Shown here: positions 5,522 through 10,339 of the stretch, piece after piece
Layout of the letters: every line of letters begins with the position of its first letter
Numbering within the stretch: position 1 is the first letter of the stretch
Source of the DNA: JAQGMO01 sp050954505
GTDB taxonomy: Bacteria > Pseudomonadota > Gammaproteobacteria > Burkholderiales > Burkholderiaceae_D
Direction of reading: 5' to 3'
Assembly (NCBI GenBank): GCA_050954505.1
Contig: JBPBPY010000016.1
Coordinates: 1-10,339 of the forward strand
DNA: 10,339 bases
Notes under the pieces: generated by a model
The model's database searches: none
What the model saw: the letters and a program-made list of their open reading frames with translations, nothing else
Told to the model about the DNA's origin: nothing
Position numbers and translations under genes: made by a program

Positions 5522-6808
5522 ATGAAAAAAATTCCTCTCTACAGCAGATCACGCCGCCTGGGACCTGCGCGACCGCTTTCGACCCCGGAAACGGATCCGG
5601 CCGAGCCTGCCGCCATCGGTCGCGATGGGGATTTCATCGAAACGGCTGGCGCTTCGTCACATCCCGGCGAACCACCTGGCGCAGGACGAGAGCAGGCTGA
5701 TGCAGCATCGGTTTCAGGCACTTCCTCCGGTTCCGGCAGACAGTTCGGCCGCACGGGTGCGGCGTACGCACCGCTGGGCATTGATGTCGATGAAGCCTGG
5801 AGCGGTGCGCGCCGCCCCGGCGGCAAAAAAGCCGGCAGCGCTGGCCCCTCTCCCGTGCCGGCGTCCTGGCAAAACCGATCGCGCACCGGGGAGGGCGGCA
5901 GTTCGTCCGAGGCGCACGGGCAGGGCAATCGCTTGCCGCCCGGGCAACAGCCGCAGCAGCCCGACGGTCCCGTCCGCAGGAACAAGTTTGCCTCAGTGAT
6001 GCGCCAGCTCGGCCGGCGGCTCAAGCAACAACTGCGCGCGCGCGAGCGGCTGGTCCTGATCGTCGGTTCTTCGGCGGCAACGCTGCTGGTGCTGCTGAGC
6101 TGGCTGCATTGGCAACCGCAGGCACAGGCCCTGACCCAGGCCGACATCGACAAGGCCGTCTTTCACACCTTGAGCAACAAGGTCCTGCCATCGCCGGAAA
6201 CCAGGGCATTCCAACAAATCAGCCGCTCCGTGGTGCGGGTGCGGCAACTCGACGTCAAGGACAACAGCAAGGTACGCGGCGTTGGTACCGGCGTGGTGGT
6301 GGTCGACAAGGGCACCATCCTGACCAGCCTGCATGTCGTGGCCGGTGCCGACAAGATCGAAATCGAATTTGCCGACGGCCTGGTGACGACGGCCACCGTG
6401 ATTGGCGCCCAGCCCGAAAACGATCTGGCGGTACTGCAGGCCAGCGCGATTCCCGATGATCTTCAGGCTGCAACCTTGCGCTCGACCAAGGAATTGCGGC
6501 CGGGAGACCAGGTCATCGCGGTTGGTTTTCCATTTGGAATCGGACCATCGGTGTCGAGCGGCATTGTCTCCGGCCTGCGGCGCGAATACCAGGGGCAGAC
6601 CGGCAAGCGGCCCTTGTCGAACCTGATCCAGTTCGATGCCGCAGTCAATCCGGGAAATTCAGGCGGGCCGCTGGTCACCATGGATGGCGCAGTGGTCGGC
6701 ATTGTCACCGCAATTCTCAACCCGAGTGCCGAGCGGGTGTTCATCGGGATCGGCTTTGCGGTGCCGATCGAAAATGCCGCCTCGGCCATTGGCATGTCGC
6801 CTTTCTGA
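5522..6808 (+). CDS. Membrane-anchored trypsin-like (S1C) serine protease with disordered cytoplasmic N-terminus
   Basis: This is a 428-aa protein with three parts. Residues 1 to about 160 are Gly/Ser/Pro/Arg/Glu-rich and look disordered. A basic stretch (RRLKQQLRARER) precedes one hydrophobic helix at about 177-195, so the N-terminus should be cytoplasmic and the rest periplasmic. The remainder is a Do/HtrA-type trypsin domain. Its triad is visible: His271 in TSLHVVAG, Asp301 in ENDLAVL and Ser380 in NPGNSGGPL. The chain ends about 40 residues after the Ser region, so there is no PDZ domain, unlike DegP/DegS. I chose the ATG at 5522; an upstream TTG (5450) extends the frame with unconvincing sequence, and the SD at the ATG is poor. 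Its substrate is unknown. It lies 108 bp upstream of moxR with no terminator visible between, so co-transcription is possible. Confidence 0.9.
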   Translation: MKKIPLYSRSRRLGPARPLSTPETDPAEPAAIGRDGDFIETAGASSHPGEPPGAGREQADAASVSGTSSGSGRQFGRTGAAYAPLGIDVDEAWSGARRPGGKKAGSAGPSPVPASWQNRSRTGEGGSSSEAHGQGNRLPPGQQPQQPDGPVRRNKFASVMRQLGRRLKQQLRARERLVLIVGSSAATLLVLLSWLHWQPQAQALTQADIDKAVFHTLSNKVLPSPETRAFQQISRSVVRVRQLDVKDNSKVRGVGTGVVVVDKGTILTSLHVVAGADKIEIEFADGLVTTATVIGAQPENDLAVLQASAIPDDLQAATLRSTKELRPGDQVIAVGFPFGIGPSVSSGIVSGLRREYQGQTGKRPLSNLIQFDAAVNPGNSGGPLVTMDGAVVGIVTAILNPSAERVFIGIGFAVPIENAASAIGMSPF

Positions 6809-6916
6809 TTGCTGTGCTTGCAATATCATGGAAAACAAGCGCACCTTCGCGTGCAGAAATGACCCTGCAACAAATGACCACGAGCGCCGATTGCCAGCGC
6901 CACAGACAGGATCACC

Positions 6917-7975
6917 ATGGATGACACCTCAGCAGCCCAGTCAGAACCCGTCGCAGCAGCGATGGCACATTCCAGCTCTGCGACCAGTGTCGCGCAGCAG
7001 ATGGAGGCGATTCTTTACGAGGTCAAGAAAGTGGTGGTCGGGCAGGACCATTTTCTTGAACGCATGCTCGTGGCCATCCTGGCCCAGGGCCATCTGCTGG
7101 TGGAGGGCGTACCGGGCCTGGCCAAGACATTGACGGTCAATACCCTGGCGCGTGTCATCAGCGGCAGTTTCAAGCGCATCCAGTTTACGCCTGACCTGGT
7201 GCCGGCCGACCTGATCGGCACGCGCATCTACAACCAGAAAACCGGCGAGTTCGCGACCTCCCTGGGGCCGGTGTTTACCAATTTGCTGCTGGCCGACGAA
7301 ATCAACCGCGCGCCAGCCAAGGTGCAGAGCGCCTTGCTGGAAGTCATGCAGGAGCGCCAGGTGACGATTGCCGGCACCAGCCACCCGGTGCCGCGCCCGT
7401 TCCTCGTCATGGCGACCCAGAACCCGATCGAGACCGAAGGTACCTATCCCTTGCCGGAAGCGCAGATCGACCGCTTCATGATGAAGGTGCTGATCGACTA
7501 CCCGACGGAAAAGGAAGAAGCCGTGATCGTCAACCGCGTCACCGGACCGGCGGTGCAGGTGGCGGCGGTATCGAGCATCGAACAGCTTGCGCTGTTGCAG
7601 CTGGAATGCCGCACCGGCTATGTCGATCCATCGCTGGTGCACTATGCCGTACGCCTGGTTGCGGCCACCCGCAACCCGGAACGTCTGGGCGTGCCGAATG
7701 TGGAGCAATACCTCGGTTATGGTGCCAGCCCGCGCGCCTCGATCCAGCTGGTCGAAGGCGCCCGCGCTTTGGCATTCCTGCGCGGACGCAATTATGTCCT
7801 GCCGGAAGACGTGCGCGATATCGCCCCCGACGTCCTGCGCCATCGCCTCTCGCTGTCGTATGAAGCCCTGTCCGATGGTGTCAGCGCAGATCATCTGATC
7901 CATCGCATCATGAAGCACTTGCCGGCACCGGAGCGTCCACTGGAGAGCCATGTCAGAGTCGCCGAACAATCCTGA
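6917..7975 (+). CDS. MoxR-family AAA+ ATPase
   Basis: This is a 352-aa AAA+ protein of the MoxR family, with AAA_3 core and C-terminal lid. The motifs are Walker A GVPGLAKT (64-71), Walker B LLLADEIN (123-130), sensor 1 Asn169 in ATQNP, the arginine-finger region Arg186 in QIDRF, and sensor 2 Arg273 in GASPRAS. All catalytic residues are present, so it should be an active ATPase. MoxR proteins act with VWA-domain partners as chaperones for maturation or metal insertion of client proteins. A short disordered N-terminus (1-25) precedes the domain. The start is supported by ACAGGA (6906-6911) with a 5-nt spacer. The stop overlaps the next gene by 26 nt, indicating translational coupling with the DUF58 gene. 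Confidence 0.97.
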   Translation: MDDTSAAQSEPVAAAMAHSSSATSVAQQMEAILYEVKKVVVGQDHFLERMLVAILAQGHLLVEGVPGLAKTLTVNTLARVISGSFKRIQFTPDLVPADLIGTRIYNQKTGEFATSLGPVFTNLLLADEINRAPAKVQSALLEVMQERQVTIAGTSHPVPRPFLVMATQNPIETEGTYPLPEAQIDRFMMKVLIDYPTEKEEAVIVNRVTGPAVQVAAVSSIEQLALLQLECRTGYVDPSLVHYAVRLVAATRNPERLGVPNVEQYLGYGASPRASIQLVEGARALAFLRGRNYVLPEDVRDIAPDVLRHRLSLSYEALSDGVSADHLIHRIMKHLPAPERPLESHVRVAEQS

Positions 7976-8993
7976 AGCCTTGCTGCACCGGCTTGAGTGG
8001 ACAGTCATTCGTCGACTCGATGGCTTGCTGCATGGCGACTATCGCACGCTGTTTCGCGGCCAGGGCGTGGACCTGGCCGGACTGCGTGAATACCAGTACG
8101 ACGACGATGTGCGCCACATCGACTGGAATGTCACGGCACGCCTGCAGACACCCCATGTACGGGTGTTCAACGAAGAGCGCGATCTCGATGCCTGGCTGCT
8201 GCTCGATCTGTCGGCCTCGCTCGATTTCGGCTCGCGCCAGACCAGCAAGCGGGACATTTCCGCCGAGTTCGTTGCGGTTCTGGCGCGGGTGATGGGCCGG
8301 CACGGTAATCGCGTCGGCGCAATGTTGTATGGCACCGAGGTCGAAGAAGTGATCGCGCCGCGCAGTGGCCGGCGCCAGGCCCTGCATATCGTCCATGCCC
8401 TGATGGCACGCCAGGCGCGCCGGCAGCGGCTGGCAGCGGAACCGGCACAGCGGCGCGACGGGTCCGGCGTACGGCAGGAACACGGGCACGGCACCGGCGA
8501 ACAGCGCCGCACCGCAGGGCGCGCTGCCGATGCGGCAAGCCATGGCACCGATCTCGATGTCCTGCTGCGCACGGCGCAGCAGGGCATACCGCGCCGTTCG
8601 CTGGTGTTCGTGGTGTCGGACTTCATCAGCGTACCAGGCTGGGAACAGACCTTGGCGCGGCTGTCGTTGCGCCATGAAGTCCTGGCCGTGCGCCTGTATG
8701 ATGAACTCGAAATGCGCGTGCCCGACCTGGGCATGGTGACCATGCAGGATCCGGAAACCGGTGAGCAGCTGTTTGTCGACACCCATGCGCGCGGCTTTCG
8801 GCAGCGCTATGCGGCACTCGCCGACCAGCGCGAGGAAGGCTTGCGCTCGGCATTTCGCGCCGCCGGCGTCGATGTGCTGGAGCTGGCAACCGATGACAGC
8901 GTGCTCGAGGCAATCGTCCGCTTTGCCGACCTGCGCCGGCAGCGTGCACGCATGACCGCGGGAGCGATCCCCACCCATCTGGAGAGCGCATGA
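7950..8993 (+). CDS. DUF58 domain-containing protein (VWA-like), MoxR partner
   Basis: This is a 347-aa cytosolic protein. The DUF58 hallmark lies at about 31-78, with FRGQGVDLAGLREYQYDDD leading into RHIDWNVTAR. A VWA-like fold follows, with a DxSxS MIDAS motif (Asp86-Leu-Ser88-Ala-Ser90) and a later acidic residue, Asp224 in VVSDFIS. Residues 153-199 form an Arg/Gly/Gln/His-rich linker that reads like an insertion relative to compact family members (judged from memory, no alignment run). Members of this family are encoded beside moxR in most such clusters and probably bind the ATPase and/or client. The ATG at 7950 has GGAGAG upstream, within the end of moxR. The gene's stop overlaps the ATG of the VWA gene (ATGA at 8990-8993), so the three genes are translated as a coupled operon. 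Confidence 0.94.
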   Translation: MSESPNNPEALLHRLEWTVIRRLDGLLHGDYRTLFRGQGVDLAGLREYQYDDDVRHIDWNVTARLQTPHVRVFNEERDLDAWLLLDLSASLDFGSRQTSKRDISAEFVAVLARVMGRHGNRVGAMLYGTEVEEVIAPRSGRRQALHIVHALMARQARRQRLAAEPAQRRDGSGVRQEHGHGTGEQRRTAGRAADAASHGTDLDVLLRTAQQGIPRRSLVFVVSDFISVPGWEQTLARLSLRHEVLAVRLYDELEMRVPDLGMVTMQDPETGEQLFVDTHARGFRQRYAALADQREEGLRSAFRAAGVDVLELATDDSVLEAIVRFADLRRQRARMTAGAIPTHLESA

Positions 8994-10054
8994 ACTTTCT
9001 CTGGCCAGAATTGTTATGGCTGCTGCTGCTGTTGCCGGCTTTGCTGCTGCTGTATGTCTGGCTGCTGCGGCGGCGCACCCGGCGCGCAGTGCATTACGCC
9101 AGTTTTGCTTTGCTGCGGCAAGCCATGGGTCCGGCGCAAGGCCTGCGGCGCCACGTGCCGCCGCTGCTGCTGCTGCTTGGCATGGCCGCGCTGCTGGTCG
9201 CCATTGCCAGGCCGGCTGCGGTCGTGACCTTGCCGTCGCAGTCGGAAACCGTGATCCTGGCAGTCGATGTCTCGGGCAGCATGCGCGCCAATGATGTCTT
9301 GCCGACCCGTATTGCCGCAGCCCAGGCCGCCGCCCGTGCGTTCGTGGCCGAGCAGCCGCGCACCACCCGGCTGGGTGTGGTGTCGTTTGCCGGCACCGCT
9401 TCGGTGGTGCAGCCACCGACCTTGAACCGGGAAGATGTGCTTGGCGCCCTCGACCGCTTCCAACTGCAGAACGGCACTGCTGTCGGCAGCGGCATCCTGG
9501 TGGCATTGAAGACCATTTTCCCGGATCTCGAATTCGACCTGCGGGCCAGTAATCCGCGCGTTGACAACGAGACCGTGCAAAACGATCCGGCGCGCAGCGG
9601 TTCGCTGGACCACAAGCCGAAGGCTGGCGCTGAACCCTTCAAACCGGTGCCGCCGGGTTCCTACACCTCAGCCGTGATCATTTTGCTCACCGACGGACAG
9701 ACCACCACGGGTCCGGACCCGATCGAGGCCTCCAAAATGGCGGCGGAACGTGGCGTGAAAGTGTATACCGTTGGCATTGGCACCACCAATGGCGAGATCC
9801 TGGGTGCCGAAGGCTGGTCGATGCGGGTGCGTCTGGACGAAGAGGCACTGAAAAAAATCGCCAGCTTGACCAATGGTGAGTATTTTTATGCTGGCACGGC
9901 ATCTGAATTAAAAAAAATATATCAGACGCTGCACGCCAGATTAATACTGGAAAAGAAGGAAACCGAGGTCACAGCCCTGTTTGCCGCTGCAGGAGCGTTT
10001 CTGGTGATGCTGGCCGCCTTGCTGTCGATGTTGTGGTTCAACCGCGTCCTGTAA
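8990..10054 (+). CDS. BatA-like VWA-domain inner-membrane protein
   Basis: This is a 354-aa protein with two N-terminal helices (about 7-27 and 57-75), a periplasmically or cytoplasmically displayed VWA domain, and a C-terminal helix (about 328-350). This is the BatA/Aerotolerance-regulator arrangement. The MIDAS metal site is complete: Asp93-Val-Ser95-Gly-Ser97, Thr163 in NGTAVGSG, and Asp235 in LLTDGQTT. Residues about 181-225 form a loop inserted between the two halves of the site, ending in PFKPVPPGSYTSA. MoxR-linked VWA proteins usually come with further Bat genes (BatB, BatD), but none follows here, so this is a minimal three-gene cluster. The ATG overlaps the DUF58 stop by 4 nt. The C-terminal end has locally AT-rich codons, including a run of eight A (9910-9917). 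No clear terminator follows the stop. Confidence 0.95.
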   Translation: MNFLWPELLWLLLLLPALLLLYVWLLRRRTRRAVHYASFALLRQAMGPAQGLRRHVPPLLLLLGMAALLVAIARPAAVVTLPSQSETVILAVDVSGSMRANDVLPTRIAAAQAAARAFVAEQPRTTRLGVVSFAGTASVVQPPTLNREDVLGALDRFQLQNGTAVGSGILVALKTIFPDLEFDLRASNPRVDNETVQNDPARSGSLDHKPKAGAEPFKPVPPGSYTSAVIILLTDGQTTTGPDPIEASKMAAERGVKVYTVGIGTTNGEILGAEGWSMRVRLDEEALKKIASLTNGEYFYAGTASELKKIYQTLHARLILEKKETEVTALFAAAGAFLVMLAALLSMLWFNRVL

Positions 10055-10188
10055 GGCTTTGTGGCCAATTCAGTCAGAAAAGCGCTGTTTTGCAGCCATG
10101 ATATAAATGCCAACTTGACTCAAAAAATTACCAATATGTCAACAAGTTGTCAAACCTGTTTCGAATTTTCCACACTCATATTGTTTGG

Positions 10189-10217
10189 TTGAAATATTTA
10201 CCTTAGGAAAGTACACT
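10189..10217 (+). promoter_or_regulatory. Candidate sigma70 promoter for the gene at the window end
   Basis: TTGAAA (10189-10194, five of six matches) and TACACT (10212-10217, four of six) are separated by exactly 17 nt. They lie in an AT-rich intergenic region (10055-10269) and would give a leader of about 45 nt to the ATG at 10270. The AT-rich stretch just upstream could serve as an UP element. Confidence 0.5.
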
Positions 10218-10269
10218 CAAGTCTGGCGCACGGCTTGACGCACAACATAACCATTTTGCCGGAGATGTG

Positions 10270-10339
10270 ATGGAAGACCTTTTACTAGACCAGAATTATG
10301 ATCCCAACCGTTTGCTCGATGCGCTGATCAAAAAGCTGG
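10270..10339 (+). CDS. Start of an unidentified gene, truncated by the window end
   Basis: Only 23 codons are visible. The peptide begins MEDLLLDQNYDPNRLLDALI and then runs KKL. GGAG (10261-10264) precedes the ATG with 5-nt spacing, and a candidate promoter lies about 50 bp upstream, so the start is well supported. The visible part is acidic and likely helical. It resembles, from memory only, the N-terminus of short helix-turn-helix type proteins annotated in Oxalobacteraceae; this cannot be confirmed from the 23 residues seen. It follows the VWA gene in the same orientation after a 215-bp gap, with its own promoter, so it is probably a separate transcription unit. Confidence 0.72.
   Translation, partial: MEDLLLDQNYDPNRLLDALIKKL

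Noticed and set aside
6941..8008. 355-codon minus-strand open frame opposite moxR
   Set aside because: MoxR on the plus strand has all AAA+ motifs; this frame is a shadow without a domain.
7953..9506. 517-codon minus-strand open frame across DUF58 and the VWA gene
   Set aside because: It spans two confidently identified plus-strand genes and has a composition typical of antisense high-GC frames.

Overview
The window is a GC-rich chromosomal segment with long antisense shadow frames and tightly packed genes. The protein set suggests a betaproteobacterium of the order Burkholderiales, most likely near Oxalobacteraceae: a PAS hybrid kinase, an MgtC/SapB protein, a Gly-zipper/Tyr-rich exported protein, a PDZ/M48-like lipoprotein, and a MoxR-DUF58-VWA cluster. 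This placement is judged from protein character and memory of related genomes, not from a search. No integrase, transposase, phage gene or CRISPR array is visible.

Layout. (1) Positions 1-364 hold two identical tRNA-Arg(ACG) genes on the minus strand. Each has its own sigma70-type promoter, and the distal copy is followed by a strong intrinsic terminator. (2) Positions 454-495 carry a GGCAAT hexanucleotide microsatellite. (3) Positions 524-2614 (minus) encode a soluble PAS-PAS-HisKA-HATPase-REC hybrid histidine kinase, transcribed divergently from an MgtC/SapB family membrane protein (2853-3350, plus). (4) Convergent with that gene is a small exported Gly-zipper protein with a Tyr/Pro-rich tail (3411-3872, minus). 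Beyond it lies a lipoprotein (4023-5135, minus) with a PDZ-like domain and an M48 peptidase fold whose zinc site looks destroyed. (5) A 386-bp intergenic region (5136-5521) contains a perfect DnaA-box 9-mer and inverted repeats. (6) On the plus strand from 5522 to 10054 run four genes: a membrane-anchored trypsin-like (S1C) protease with a long disordered cytoplasmic N-terminus and no PDZ, a MoxR-family AAA+ ATPase, a DUF58 protein, and a BatA-like VWA membrane protein. (7) An AT-rich intergenic stretch with a candidate promoter leads into a gene cut by the window end (10270 onward).

How the genes may work together. MoxR, DUF58 and VWA overlap at their junctions (26 nt and 4 nt), so they are almost certainly one translationally coupled operon. 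By analogy with known MoxR systems, the AAA+ protein would remodel or metallate client proteins together with the two VWA-type metal-site proteins at the inner membrane. The protease 108 bp upstream, in the same orientation and with no visible terminator between, is a plausible periplasmic effector of the same system. That link is inference. The most unusual items are the predicted M48 pseudoprotease (KEISH in place of HExxH), the PDZ-less protease next to the MoxR operon, the basic linker inserted in the DUF58 protein, and the DnaA-box-containing intergenic region.
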